A stretch of DNA of 64,000 bases from Gordonia terrae (GCF_001698225.1 NZ_CP016594.1:434001-498000); one strand, 5' to 3'; positions 1 to 9,738 are shown, numbered from the stretch's first letter. Notes: generated by a model from the sequence alone, not told the origin. A program made the numbers and translations.

Positions 1-405
1 CACTCGCCAGCACGGGGCCTCGAGGTCGCCCACCGGTGACCCGGCGAGCGTCGAGTCGCCGGTGAGCGCAGTGGCGTCCGCGATCGGCGCGGCCCGCCGG
101 TCGATCATCGCCGACAGCTCGGAGAGAACCGGATCGGCGTCTATCAACGAGGCCAGACGGGCTCGGAGGGAGCGATCGATCTGGGTGATCCGCTCGCGGG
201 ACAGTCCGAGGATCTCGGCGACCTCTGACTGTGTTCGAGGGTGGGCGGCGTAGACCCGCTCGGTCAGCACCCGCCGCTCCTGGCCGGACAGTCCGGCGTC
301 GAAGGCGGCGACCGCGTCGAGCGCCTGCCTGTCGCCCGGCGTCCGTTCCGACGCCGAGAGTCCGCTGGCATGCGCGGTCATGGGTGGTGCGTTCTCGTCC
401 ACCAT
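1..405 (-). CDS. Sigma-factor-like HTH protein, N-terminal part (cut by window start)
   Basis: The reading frame is open from ATG at 405 to base 1, giving 135 residues with no stop, so the C-terminus lies outside the window. A GGGGGA stretch 7 nt upstream supports this start; a second ATG lies at 381. Residues about 55-80 carry a helix-turn-helix typical of sigma-70 region 4 (SEVAEILGLSRERITQID). The protein could be a sigma-like regulator or only share that HTH. Divergent from the acyl-CoA ligase at 528. The HTH is seen; the role is not known. Confidence 0.6.
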   Translation of the reverse strand, partial: MVDENAPPMTAHASGLSASERTPGDRQALDAVAAFDAGLSGQERRVLTERVYAAHPRTQSEVAEILGLSRERITQIDRSLRARLASLIDADPVLSELSAMIDRRAAPIADATALTGDSTLAGSPVGDLEAPCWRV

Positions 406-527
406 CGGATTGTCCCCCGAGCACAAAGGTCCGGAGGAAGTCTGGCCTCCGCGACCGTTCCCGTTCGCCTCTCGCTTCCATAGTGTTCTGGATCACATCG
501 ACCACCACGAATTCGGAGGCAAGTCCG

Positions 528-1994
528 TTGACCAGCACGTACTTCGCATGGGATCTGACCCACCGCGCCGACACCCCGTGTGTTCGCGATGACGAGGTCG
601 CCCTGGACTACGCCGGTTTCGCGCGGCGCGTCGAGGGTGTCGCCGAACAACTCAGCCGGGGTGGCGTTCGACGCGGGGACGTCGTGGCCACCTTTCTGCC
701 CAACCGGATCGAACTGCTGGTCACGCTGATGGCGGCATGGCGGATCGGTGCGGTTGCCACTCCGGTCAATCCGGCATTCACCCCCGCGGAAGCCGAGTAC
801 CAGCTGACGGATTCGCGAGCACGGGTCGTCATCGGCACACGCACAGCGGAACTGGGGTCCGGACTTGCCCGGTTCGACGTGGATGAGCTGGCGACGGGGC
901 CGAGCGCGGACTGGCGGGGCTCAGAATCGCCGTCCGCCGACGACGACGCACTGCTCATCTACACGTCCGGCTCCACCGGCAAGCCAAAGGGTGTCCGGTT
1001 GTCGCACGGCAATCTGCACTACATGGCGTCGACGATGGTCACGCACTTCGGTCTCACCGAGGCCGACCACGCCCTCTTGGTGCTGCCCCTGTTCCACGTC
1101 AACGCCATCTGCGTGAGCTTCCTGGCGCCGATGCTCGCGGGCGGACAGCTGAGCATCACCGGAAAGTTCTCGCCATCAAGGTTCTTCGATGATGTCGCAC
1201 GCCTCACCCCGACATACTTCTCGGCCGTGCCGACAATCTACGCGCTACTCGTGTCGCAGGACGGACTGACGAGCGAGGCCATCGGGTCACTCCGGTTCGC
1301 GGTCTGCGGCGCCGCCCCGATATCGAGGGAACTCCTCGATCGGGTCGAAGGCGCCTTCGGGATACCTGTCGTCGAGGGCTACGGCCTGACCGAGGGCACC
1401 TGTGCGTCGGCCTGCAATCCGGTCGTCGGAGTACGCAAACTCGGGACGGTGGGCCCCGCGCTTCCGGGCCAGCGGATCTCAGTCGTCGACGAACAGGGCA
1501 CGGAGGTGCCCACCGGTGAGATCGGTGAAGTGGTCATCAGTGGGCCGAATGTCATGCGCGGCTACCTGAATCGACCGGAAGCCACCGCGGCGACCATCGT
1601 CGACGGCCGACTGCACACCGGGGATGTGGGCCGGCTCGACGAGGACGGATACCTCACCCTGGTCGACCGCATCAAGGACATGATCATCCGGGGCGGGGAG
1701 AACATCTATCCAAAGGAGATCGAGAACGCCCTCGCGACCCACCCGGACGTGCTCGAGTGCGCGGTCGTGGGCGCGCCGGACGAGCTCTACGGCGAGTTGC
1801 CGGTCGCATTCGTCGTCGCATACCCGGGCCGCGCGCTGGACGCCGAGACGCTGGCTGCTCACCTCGCCGGTCGATTGGCAAAGGTCAAGCAGCCGAGCAT
1901 CATTCAGGTCGTCGACCAACTCCCGCGAAATCCGGTGGGAAAGATCGACAAACCGGCGCTGCGATCCGGTCTCCGAAGTCCGCAGCCCATCTGA
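528..1994 (+). CDS. AMP-forming acyl-CoA ligase (FadD-like)
   Basis: Adenylate-forming enzyme (ANL superfamily), 488 residues, expected to activate a carboxylic acid as acyl-AMP and pass it to CoA. Visible motifs: the P-loop-like YTSGSTGKPKGV near residue 145, EGYGLTEGT, the hinge motif GYLTLVDRIKDMIIRGGEN near 375-393, and the catalytic C-terminal lysine in NPVGKIDK near 470. The TTG start at 528 has GGAGG 8 nt upstream, and its product begins like normal ligases; the frame is open further upstream but that part looks non-coding. It leads a plus-strand cluster with DUF3556, FAD oxidoreductase and PucR genes, which suggests a lipid or aromatic acid substrate. Chain-length specificity cannot be read. 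Confidence 0.85.
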   Translation: MTSTYFAWDLTHRADTPCVRDDEVALDYAGFARRVEGVAEQLSRGGVRRGDVVATFLPNRIELLVTLMAAWRIGAVATPVNPAFTPAEAEYQLTDSRARVVIGTRTAELGSGLARFDVDELATGPSADWRGSESPSADDDALLIYTSGSTGKPKGVRLSHGNLHYMASTMVTHFGLTEADHALLVLPLFHVNAICVSFLAPMLAGGQLSITGKFSPSRFFDDVARLTPTYFSAVPTIYALLVSQDGLTSEAIGSLRFAVCGAAPISRELLDRVEGAFGIPVVEGYGLTEGTCASACNPVVGVRKLGTVGPALPGQRISVVDEQGTEVPTGEIGEVVISGPNVMRGYLNRPEATAATIVDGRLHTGDVGRLDEDGYLTLVDRIKDMIIRGGENIYPKEIENALATHPDVLECAVVGAPDELYGELPVAFVVAYPGRALDAETLAAHLAGRLAKVKQPSIIQVVDQLPRNPVGKIDKPALRSGLRSPQPI

Positions 1995-2123
1995 TCCTCA
2001 CGTCGACCCGACCTCGACGCCCGCGCTGGGCGCCGGGTCGGTGGCCGGCGCGCCGAGACCGGGAATGCCCGACCCGCATCACATCACAACCGACACACAG
2101 AACAAGACAAGGAGTGCGCACCA

Positions 2124-3986
2124 ATGGGACTCACCCAACCAGACTTCCCCCAGGTGGACCCGGAGACATTTCTCCAGCGGCCGTTCTTCGACCGGATTCG
2201 CGTGCTGGGAGCACATTGGGCCGACCACGGTTTCGGGACACCGAAGATGGTCCATCTGATCTATCTGATGAAGGTCTTCGTCTTCTACGGAGGCGTCGGG
2301 ATCGTGCTCGCGACGCTGACATCCGGACTGAACCCGCTGCATGTGACCGAGTGGTGGAATCAACCGATCGTCTATCAGAAACTGGTCTTGTGGACCGTGC
2401 TGGTGGAGGTCCTGGGCATCGGAGGGTCGTGGGGGCCGCTGGCCGGACATTTCAAACCGATGACCGGTGGCTTCCTGTACTGGCTGCGGCCACAGACGAT
2501 CCGGCTCCCACCATGGCCCGGCAAGGTGCCCCTCACCAAGGGTGACTCCCGCACCGCGTTCGACATCGCGGTCTACGCGCTCATACTCGCGAATCTTGCT
2601 GTTGCGATAGCACTCCCGGGTATCGTGTCGAACTCGCTGGACTCGGTGGTGGCCGACAATCAGGGACTGGTGAACCCCGTCCTGATGTACCCGCTCATCG
2701 CGTTGTTCGTCGTGATCGGCCTGCGTGACAAGGTCATCTTCATCGCCGCTCGCTCCGAGCAGTACCTCCCGGCGATGATCTTCTTCGGCTTCCTGCCCTT
2801 CGTCGACATGATCCTCGCGCTCAAACTGCTCATCGTGTCGGTCTGGGTCGGCGCCGGGATCTCCAAGCTGGGACATCACTTCTCGATGGTGATCCCACCG
2901 ATGCTGTCGAACACCCCGTGGCTGCCGAGCAAGAAGATCAAGCGGGCGCACTATCGCAACTTCCCCGAGGACATGCGGCCGTCGAGGCTGGCCGGCGGCG
3001 TCGGGCACGTCCTGGGCACCATCGTCGAGGTCGTCACCCCACTGGTCTTGCTGGTCTCGACGAGCAAGTCGCTCACCGTGGCGGCGGTCGTCCTCATGGT
3101 GTGCTTCCACTTCTTCATCCTGTCGACGTTCCCACTGGCCGTTCCGCTCGAATGGAACCTGCTCTTCGCCTATGCCTCGGTGTTCCTGTTCCTCGGATTC
3201 CCGGCCTGGGACGGCTATGCGCTGACCGACACGTCGATGCCGTGGGCGATGGTGCTGATCGCCGCCGCGCTCTGCTTCTTTCCCGTGCTCGGCAACCTCC
3301 GTCCCGATCTGGTCTCGTTCCTCCCGTCGATGCGCCAGTATGCGGGGAACTGGGCGTCGGCCACCTGGGCTTTCGCGCCTGGTGCCGAGGAGAAGCTCGA
3401 CCAGCACATCGTGCGGCCCGCGAAGAACACCCGCACCCAGCTCCTCGCGTCGTACCCGGCCGACGTGGCCGATGTCGTGATGCACCAGCTGCTGGCCTGG
3501 CGTTCGATGCACAGCCAGGGGCGTGCGCTGTACTCGCTGATGATCCGTCATCTCGGCACCGACATCGACTCCTACACGCTGAGGGAGGCGGAGTTCTCGT
3601 GTAACTCACTGGTGGCCTTCAACTTCGGTGACGGGCATCTCCACGACGAACGGCTCATCGCGGCGCTGCAGAAGCGGTGCGGTTTCGCGCCGGGCGAGTT
3701 CACGGTGGCCTGGATCGAGTCCCAGCCGATCCACCGGGGCACACAGCGGTTCAAGGTGATCGATGCGGCGCTGGGCGTCATCGAGACCGGGACCTACCGG
3801 GTGGTGGATGCGGTGAACGAGCAGCCGTGGCTGCCCAACGGCCCCATCCCGTTCCAGGTCGACTGGACTCTCGACGTTGACGCTCGCCGCGCCGTCACCG
3901 ATCCTGAAGTGGTGCATGAACCGCAGATGCGCTCCGATGACCGAAGCGCGACGCCGGTCCGGCTGACGGATCAGGCGCCGCAGTGA
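2124..3986 (+). CDS. DUF3556 multi-pass membrane protein (copy 1)
   Basis: A 620-residue protein that I recognise as the actinobacterial DUF3556 family; no biochemical function is known to me. Several hydrophobic helices lie between residues about 40 and 410, followed by a soluble C-terminal region (about 430-590) with the conserved stretch FNFGDGHLHDERLI and SQPIHRGTQRF. AAGGAG about 10 nt upstream supports the ATG. Its stop overlaps the next gene by 4 nt (GTGA), so the two are translationally coupled. A paralogue lies at 10755-12506 on the other strand. The N-terminal motif HWADHGFGTPKMVHLIY is shared with that copy. It probably acts in the cytoplasmic membrane together with the flanking ligase and oxidoreductase (inference). 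Confidence 0.85.
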   Translation: MGLTQPDFPQVDPETFLQRPFFDRIRVLGAHWADHGFGTPKMVHLIYLMKVFVFYGGVGIVLATLTSGLNPLHVTEWWNQPIVYQKLVLWTVLVEVLGIGGSWGPLAGHFKPMTGGFLYWLRPQTIRLPPWPGKVPLTKGDSRTAFDIAVYALILANLAVAIALPGIVSNSLDSVVADNQGLVNPVLMYPLIALFVVIGLRDKVIFIAARSEQYLPAMIFFGFLPFVDMILALKLLIVSVWVGAGISKLGHHFSMVIPPMLSNTPWLPSKKIKRAHYRNFPEDMRPSRLAGGVGHVLGTIVEVVTPLVLLVSTSKSLTVAAVVLMVCFHFFILSTFPLAVPLEWNLLFAYASVFLFLGFPAWDGYALTDTSMPWAMVLIAAALCFFPVLGNLRPDLVSFLPSMRQYAGNWASATWAFAPGAEEKLDQHIVRPAKNTRTQLLASYPADVADVVMHQLLAWRSMHSQGRALYSLMIRHLGTDIDSYTLREAEFSCNSLVAFNFGDGHLHDERLIAALQKRCGFAPGEFTVAWIESQPIHRGTQRFKVIDAALGVIETGTYRVVDAVNEQPWLPNGPIPFQVDWTLDVDARRAVTDPEVVHEPQMRSDDRSATPVRLTDQAPQ

Positions 3987-5404
3987 CCACAGCTGTCGTG
4001 GTCGGCGGCGGGCCCAATGGGCTCGCCGCCGCTCTGCACCTGGCGCGCAACGGTGTCGACGTGCAGGTCCTCGAGGCGGCCGAGGTCGTCGGTGGCGGGG
4101 CCCGGTCGGGCGAGCTCACGGTGCCGGGTGTCATCCACGACCATTGTTCGGCCTTCCACCCGTTGGGTGTGGGCTCGCCGTTCTGGTCGGAGGTCGGTCT
4201 CGAACGGTACGGGCTGGTGTGGAAGTGGCCCGACGCCGACTGCGCACATCCTCTCGATTCCGGTGAGGCCGGGCTGCTGTTCCGCTCGGTCGGCGCCACC
4301 GCGGCGGGGTTGGGCGCCGACGGATCGCGCTGGCAGGCGATGTTCGGTGATCTGGCCCGGCATTTCGACGATCTGGGCGACGATCTGCTCCGTCCGGTCA
4401 TGCACGTGCCCGGTCACCCGATCCGGTTGGCGTCGTTCGGGCCCCGAGCCGTCCTGCCTGCCACCGTCATCGCGCGCTGGTTTCGCACCGAGCGTGCCCG
4501 CGCGCTGTACGGCGGGATCGCGGCACACCTGTTCTCCCGGTTGGACCGCCCGCTCACCGCGTCGCTCGGGCTGATGATCGCCGCGAGCGGACACCGTTAC
4601 GGATGGCCGGTGGCCGAAGGCGGTTCAGGGGCGATCACCGCGGCGATCGTCGGCGCACTACGGGATTCGGGCGGCAAGATCGAGACCGGTGTCCGGGTGA
4701 GCTCGCGTGCCGACCTGCCGCCGGCGGACATCACGTTGCTGGACTTGTCCCCGGCGCAGGTCCTCTCGATCTTCGGCGACGAGATGCCGGCTCGAATCCG
4801 ACGCTCGTACCGGCGTCACCGGATCGGGTCGTCGGCGTACAAGGTCGACTTCGCGATCGACGGGGACATCCCGTGGTCGAATCCGGATTGCCTGCGAGCC
4901 GGGACAGTGCACCTCGGTGGGAGTTTCGACGAGATCGCCCACATCGAGCGACAGCGAGCGGCCGGTGTGATGGTCCCACGGCCGTTCGTCCTGCTCGGTC
5001 AGCAGTACATCGCCGATCCCGGTCGCAGTGCGGGCGGCATCAATCCGATCTACGCCTACGCGCACGTCCCTCGAGGCTTCGACGGGGATGCCACCGAGCA
5101 GATCGTCGCGCAGATCGAGAGATTCGCCCCCGGATTCCGTGACCGGATCGTCGCGACCGCGAGCACTGGTACCGAACAACTCCATGCCTCGAACGCCAAC
5201 TTCGCCGGCGGCGACATCATCGGCGGAGCGAACGACGGGTTGCAGATGGTCCTAAGGCCCCGTGCGGCGCTCGATCCGTACGCGATCGGAGTACCGGGTG
5301 TGTACATCTGCTCCCAGGCCAGCCCGCCAGGTGCTGGTATCCACGGGTTGTGTGGGTACCATGCCGCCGAGTCGGCATTACGGTACGCACGGTCGACACG
5401 ATGA
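3983..5404 (+). CDS. FAD-dependent oxidoreductase, phytoene-desaturase-like
   Basis: A 473-residue flavoprotein of the amine oxidase/phytoene desaturase type. The N-terminal Rossmann motif is VVVGGGPNGLAAALHLARNG, followed by the GG-doublet region (VVGGGARSG), and the C-terminus has the FAD-closing stretch GAGIHGLCGYHAA. The GTG start overlaps the DUF3556 stop by 4 nt, and its own stop overlaps the PucR start (ATGA), so three genes are coupled. Members of this family desaturate or isomerise isoprenoid and lipid chains, but no carotenoid genes are near. The substrate is unknown; cooperation with the membrane protein and the ligase is inferred from coupling. Confidence 0.8.
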   Translation: MTTAVVVGGGPNGLAAALHLARNGVDVQVLEAAEVVGGGARSGELTVPGVIHDHCSAFHPLGVGSPFWSEVGLERYGLVWKWPDADCAHPLDSGEAGLLFRSVGATAAGLGADGSRWQAMFGDLARHFDDLGDDLLRPVMHVPGHPIRLASFGPRAVLPATVIARWFRTERARALYGGIAAHLFSRLDRPLTASLGLMIAASGHRYGWPVAEGGSGAITAAIVGALRDSGGKIETGVRVSSRADLPPADITLLDLSPAQVLSIFGDEMPARIRRSYRRHRIGSSAYKVDFAIDGDIPWSNPDCLRAGTVHLGGSFDEIAHIERQRAAGVMVPRPFVLLGQQYIADPGRSAGGINPIYAYAHVPRGFDGDATEQIVAQIERFAPGFRDRIVATASTGTEQLHASNANFAGGDIIGGANDGLQMVLRPRAALDPYAIGVPGVYICSQASPPGAGIHGLCGYHAAESALRYARSTR

Positions 5405-6723
5405 CCGCCTCGCGATCGTCCCGTGCGCTGTGGACAGCGGGAGACGCCGCGCGCGACCGGCTCGCCGGAGTTCCCGCGGCAGCCGGTTCCGAACTGCTCG
5501 AGCAGGCGGCCGTGATCGCGAAGACGTTGCAGGAGAACGTGTCCGACATCGTCTCCGAGTTGAGTGCGATGATGGCCCGGGAGATCGATCAGCTCGACAC
5601 CGACCCCAAGCTGGTGGAGTTGCTCGAGGCGAGCGTGCACGGCAACGTCTCCACGATCATCCACGTCCTGGCGAACGACATCCCGATCGAGCACCTGCAA
5701 CCGACCACCGCCGCGGTGGAATACGCGTTGCGACTGGCGCAACGGGACGTGCCGTCGAACTCGCTCGTCCGGGCCTACCATCTCGGGCAGAACAGTGTGA
5801 TGCGCCAATGTTATCGATTGGTCGAGGATCTCGATCTCGACGCGGGTCAGTCGATGGCGTTGACCCGGCACATCTCCGATGTGCTGTCCGGTTACATCGA
5901 TTGGATCTCCCTGTACGTGTTCGAGGCGTACGAAGATGAACGCCGGCGGTGGCTCGGGGTCGAGGGCAACGTGCAATCAGCGGCCATCCACTCGTTCCTC
6001 GACAGCGCCGAACCCGATGAGCGGGCCTTCGAGTCCGAGACCGGTTATCCACTGGACCGGCGGCACGTCGCGCTCATCCTCTGGTCCTCCGACGATGAAC
6101 CGCGCGAACTGGTGACGCTCACCCACGCGGCCCGCGAACTCGGTACCCGACTGGGCGGAGGCGCACCACCGATCGTCACCGCGATCGACCGTTCGACGGT
6201 CTGGGCCTGGATTCCCTTGGTCGGGCGGGACATCACCGACGACTCCTCCGTGGTCACCGTCCGCTCGACCGTGCCGGCGGGGATCCGAGTCGCGGTGGGA
6301 CTGCCTGCATCCGGGGCGCGAGGATTCCGGCGAACCCACGAGCAGGCGCGCGCCGCCTACTCGGTGGCGACCATGCCGGGTGGTACGGCGGATCGGGTGA
6401 TCGGATTCGGAGACCGGGGTGTGGCCGTGGTGTCCCTGCTGGCACGGGATCTCGAGTCGACGCGGGCCTGGGTCCGGGAGGTCCTGGGCGGGCTCGCCGA
6501 GGACACCTCGACCGCGAACATGTTGCGGGAGACCCTGTCTGTGTACTTCGCCACCAAAGAGAGCCATCTCCACACCGCCGAGCGACTCAACCTCCATCGC
6601 AACACGGTGAAGTACCGGGTCGGCAAAGCACTCGCCGAGGTCCCGTCGGACCGCGATCGCCTGGATCTCGCTCTGGCACTGACGGTCTGCGAATTCCTCG
6701 GGCCGGTGATGTTCACCCGTTGA
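5401..6723 (+). CDS. PucR-family transcriptional regulator
   Basis: The 440-residue product starts at ATG 5401, which overlaps the upstream stop (ATGA). The C-terminus has the PucR-type helix-turn-helix: AERLNLHRNTVKYRVGKALAEV at about residues 395-416, shared with the CdaR/PucR family. The N-terminal 150 residues are helical and resemble the sensory region found in many actinobacterial PucR regulators. As the last gene of the ligase/DUF3556/oxidoreductase cluster it is the obvious candidate regulator of that cluster, but no binding site was identified. A further in-frame start exists 51 nt upstream and is less likely because it lies inside the previous gene. Confidence 0.85.
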   Translation: MTASRSSRALWTAGDAARDRLAGVPAAAGSELLEQAAVIAKTLQENVSDIVSELSAMMAREIDQLDTDPKLVELLEASVHGNVSTIIHVLANDIPIEHLQPTTAAVEYALRLAQRDVPSNSLVRAYHLGQNSVMRQCYRLVEDLDLDAGQSMALTRHISDVLSGYIDWISLYVFEAYEDERRRWLGVEGNVQSAAIHSFLDSAEPDERAFESETGYPLDRRHVALILWSSDDEPRELVTLTHAARELGTRLGGGAPPIVTAIDRSTVWAWIPLVGRDITDDSSVVTVRSTVPAGIRVAVGLPASGARGFRRTHEQARAAYSVATMPGGTADRVIGFGDRGVAVVSLLARDLESTRAWVREVLGGLAEDTSTANMLRETLSVYFATKESHLHTAERLNLHRNTVKYRVGKALAEVPSDRDRLDLALALTVCEFLGPVMFTR

Positions 6724-6747
6724 GCGTCGGTGTCCGATGTCGTGGTG

Positions 6748-8484
6748 TCAGGCGCCGTCGTTCGACTTCTGGATGTCCCGGCGGGGTTGCCCGGTGATCT
6801 CGTCGATCTTCGCGCCGGTCGTGGGTGCGAAATGCGTGTCGTCGAACCGAGGCCTTCCGTCGACGCGCAGGTCATACCGTCGAAGTATGTCTCGCACCGG
6901 GTCTTTCATCTCGGCGAAGACGAGTGTGATGGCGTGGGTGCGGAGATAGTCGTCCAGTTCGACGAGTTCGTCGACCGCGGTGGCATCGATGTCGACGATG
7001 GGTTCGGCCGCGATGATCACGGTGTGCAGTTGTCGGCCCGCTGTTCTCGCCTCGCGGACCTTACCGCGGACGTAGTCGTCGAACATGCCGCCGTTGGCGA
7101 AGAAGAGTGGTGCGTCGAACCGGATGATGAGCACACCGTCGATGCGTTCGGCGTCGGGATGGCGGGTCACATCGTGGTAGCCGCGTAGACCCGGAACCCG
7201 CCCCAGCTCCGTCCGGTACGGACGCCACGCGAGATTCACGAAGGCGATGAACGACAGGCCGATCGCCACCAGGATGCCTTGCAGGACACCGATCAGCGCA
7301 ACACCGAGGAACGCGGCGATCGACAGCGCGCCCTCGACCCAGTTGGCGCGGAACAGCGCCACCACGCCGGAGATGTCGATCAGCGAGATTGCCGCGGCGA
7401 TCACGACGGCGGCCAGCGCTGCCGACGGCAGGTAGGCGGTGACTCCCGGTGCGACGAAGATGAACACGACGATCAGGAGCGCCCCGACGACCGCGGCGAG
7501 TTGCGATTTGGCCCCGGCCTGTTCGGCCACCGGGGTCCGGGACGACGACGCCGAGATCGCGAACCCGCTCAGGAACCCGGTGGCGATGTTGGCGGTGCCG
7601 ATGGCCGCCATCTCCTGGCTGCCGTTGACCTGGTCGCCGGCTCGGGCAGCAAAGGTCCGGGACAGCACACTCGTGTCGGCGAAGGCGATCAGTGCGATAC
7701 CGACAGCCGGGCCGATGAGGCTGATGACGTCGTCGACGGTCACGCCTTCCAACGACGGTGACGGGAACCCGCGGGGCATGGCGCCGACGACCGGCAGATC
7801 GTCGGACCATCCGAACACCGCCACTGCGACGATCGAGGCCACCACCGCGACGAGGACACCGGGAATGGCCTTGCGCCAGAACTTGAGCGCGAAGATCAGG
7901 ACGAGGCATGCGATGCCGATGGCCGAGGGGAGCAGTTCGGCCTCACCGGACGCGACACCCTTGACGATGTTGACCGCCTCCTGGATGACGGAATCGCCGT
8001 CGACGCTGAACCCCAACAGCTTCGGCAGTTGGCTGAGCACGACGACGAGTGCGATTCCGTTGAGGTAACCGATACGGATCGGCTTGGACAGGAGATCGGT
8101 GACGAAGCCGAGCCGGAGCAACCCGCCGATCAGCAGGACCAGGCCGACCTCGATGGCCAGTACGCCGGCGAGCGCGATCCGTTCTTCGTCGAACGCCGCG
8201 AGCGGGATGATCGACGCCGCGATGATCGGGGCGAGCGACGAGTCGGGGCCGAGGACCAGGATGCGGGACGGTCCGACGGCGGCATACACGAGCAGCGGTA
8301 TCACCGTGGCGTAGAGCCCGGTGACCGGCGGCAACCCGGCGACTTCGGCGTATCCCATACCCGCGGGGATCAGCAACGCCGTCAGCACGATACCGGCGAC
8401 GATGTCGCCCTTCAGCCACGACTTCTCGTAACCGCGGAGCACTCCCAACCCGGGCAGGAGCCGTGAGACCGTTTCCGGTTGCAT
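6748..8484 (-). CDS. SulP-family anion transporter with STAS domain
   Basis: A 578-residue membrane protein of the SulP (SLC26) family. The N-terminal SulP signature region is visible (AGIVLTALLIPAGMGYAEVA, then GLPPVTGLYATVIPLLVYA), followed by about a dozen hydrophobic segments up to residue 430. The C-terminal cytoplasmic STAS domain (about 440-560) includes GVLIIRFDAPLFFANGG and VDIDATAVDELVELDDYLR. Family members move sulfate, bicarbonate or dicarboxylates; the substrate cannot be told from sequence. It stands alone, ending 24 bp from the convergent PucR gene. The ATG at 8484 begins directly with the expected N-terminus. Confidence 0.9.
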   Translation of the reverse strand: MQPETVSRLLPGLGVLRGYEKSWLKGDIVAGIVLTALLIPAGMGYAEVAGLPPVTGLYATVIPLLVYAAVGPSRILVLGPDSSLAPIIAASIIPLAAFDEERIALAGVLAIEVGLVLLIGGLLRLGFVTDLLSKPIRIGYLNGIALVVVLSQLPKLLGFSVDGDSVIQEAVNIVKGVASGEAELLPSAIGIACLVLIFALKFWRKAIPGVLVAVVASIVAVAVFGWSDDLPVVGAMPRGFPSPSLEGVTVDDVISLIGPAVGIALIAFADTSVLSRTFAARAGDQVNGSQEMAAIGTANIATGFLSGFAISASSSRTPVAEQAGAKSQLAAVVGALLIVVFIFVAPGVTAYLPSAALAAVVIAAAISLIDISGVVALFRANWVEGALSIAAFLGVALIGVLQGILVAIGLSFIAFVNLAWRPYRTELGRVPGLRGYHDVTRHPDAERIDGVLIIRFDAPLFFANGGMFDDYVRGKVREARTAGRQLHTVIIAAEPIVDIDATAVDELVELDDYLRTHAITLVFAEMKDPVRDILRRYDLRVDGRPRFDDTHFAPTTGAKIDEITGQPRRDIQKSNDGA

Positions 8485-8557
8485 CAGGCGATTATGGGCC
8501 TTCCCGGCCGCGTCGGCACGCCTTTGCCGAGTGGATATCGTGCCGGATTCGATCGGG

Positions 8558-9076
8558 TCAGGCGGTGACGGTCCGGGCGACGCTTCTCGAGGCCGATGTC
8601 CGCGGCGGGATCACGGGTGACAGCGCGAGGGCGATGGTGCCGGTGACCGTGAGATGCGCGGGAACCTCGGCGTGCAGGGTGCGACGATGGCGGGAGAGGT
8701 CGACCACGGTGAGGTCGGCCATGGTGGCGCCCGCGAGGTGCGTGCCGGGGAAAGCGACGTCGAGCACCGCGGAGTGCAGGGGGAGAGCGGCGTCGACCTG
8801 GACGACGACGCGACCGTGTGCGGCAACCGCGGACGTGATCCGGGTGACCAGGGTGGGGAACCACACCGAGGTCGGGCACAGGGACTGGCAGACCGGTTGG
8901 CCCGCGGTGTCGAGGTAGAACGCGATCTTGCGGTGCAGGGATTCTGCGCGGAGCGAGAGATCGCCGGCGACGACATCCGTGCCCGACGCGTGCAGCGTTG
9001 TTCCCCACGTTGTCGTCTCGAACGTTCTGGTCACGGTGACACCTTTCAGTGAGGGCAGCATGTCGAACAAGGTCAC
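8558..9076 (-). CDS. Hypothetical protein, no recognised family
   Basis: A 172-residue protein with a GTG start; an in-frame ATG 15 nt downstream (9061) is an alternative. I do not recognise it. It has no signal peptide or membrane segment. Its middle is rich in alternating hydrophobic residues (VVVQVDAALPLHSAVLDVAF) suggesting beta strands, with a CQSLC pair near residue 65. The C-terminal 20 residues are Ser/Arg-rich. A coding call is supported by the frame filling an otherwise empty space and by actinobacterial codon use. It lies between the SulP gene and the TetR gene, all on the minus strand, with 73 and 59 bp gaps. Confidence 0.55.
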   Translation of the reverse strand: MTLFDMLPSLKGVTVTRTFETTTWGTTLHASGTDVVAGDLSLRAESLHRKIAFYLDTAGQPVCQSLCPTSVWFPTLVTRITSAVAAHGRVVVQVDAALPLHSAVLDVAFPGTHLAGATMADLTVVDLSRHRRTLHAEVPAHLTVTGTIALALSPVIPPRTSASRSVARTVTA

Positions 9077-9135
9077 CGGATCAGATCTACTCCGTGAAAT
9101 GTTGTCGGGGAACAGATCCTGGCGCTAAGAGTTCG

Positions 9136-9738
9136 TCAATTCGGCTGCTGCGACGCAAGCATCTCGAGCGCGACGTCCCGAGCGGCGTCGAGTGCATCGG
9201 GTTCGACGCCCATGCCGGCGGTCACCAGCGCCCCCTCGTGCAGGATGAACAGCCGTTGCGCCAGTGTGTTCCCATCGGAGACACCGGCATTCGCCGCGAC
9301 CGAGCGGAGCAGGTCCCGTAGCTCGTACTTCTGCCCGACGATGATCGGATAGGCCGGATGGTCGGGATCGCTGATCTCGGCGTGCGCGTTGATCATCGCG
9401 CACCCCTTGTGGCCTCGGTCGGCCGACCAGTCCCGCGTGGCGTCGAAGACCGCGGAGAGTTGCGCGCCCGGAGTCGCGTCGGCTGCGTCGAGCCGGGAGC
9501 GGAGGAATTCCTTCCAGGTGGCGTTGCGGGCACGTAGGTACTCGACCACCAACTGTTCCTTGGAACCGAAACGGTCGTAGAGGGTGCGCTTCGTGACGCC
9601 TGCCGCCTCCGCGATGGAGTCGACGCCGACCGCATGGATCCCGCGCTCGTAGAACAGCGAGGAGGCCGCGTCCAGGATGAGGCGGGCCTTCGGCGTCCAG
9701 TCCACGGTCGCCGGTGCGGCCTCGTGATGAGTGGTCAC
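9136..9738 (-). CDS. TetR-family transcriptional regulator
   Basis: A 200-residue repressor-type protein. The N-terminal HTH is clear (LILDAASSLFYERGIHAVGV, then DSIAEAAGVTKRTLYDRFGS), followed by a ligand-binding helical domain. I place the start at GTG 9738; the frame is open further, but that sequence overlaps the divergent transporter gene. It is divergently arranged with the EamA transporter at 9776, with a 37-bp gap holding a perfect 10-bp palindrome. This layout is typical of a TetR repressor controlling itself and a neighbouring exporter. Confidence 0.85.
   Translation of the reverse strand: MTTHHEAAPATVDWTPKARLILDAASSLFYERGIHAVGVDSIAEAAGVTKRTLYDRFGSKEQLVVEYLRARNATWKEFLRSRLDAADATPGAQLSAVFDATRDWSADRGHKGCAMINAHAEISDPDHPAYPIIVGQKYELRDLLRSVAANAGVSDGNTLAQRLFILHEGALVTAGMGVEPDALDAARDVALEMLASQQPN

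Noticed and set aside
2079..3551. 490-codon minus-strand frame opposite DUF3556 copy 1
   Set aside because: Antisense shadow: Arg/His/Asp-rich with no domain, entirely inside a well-supported gene.
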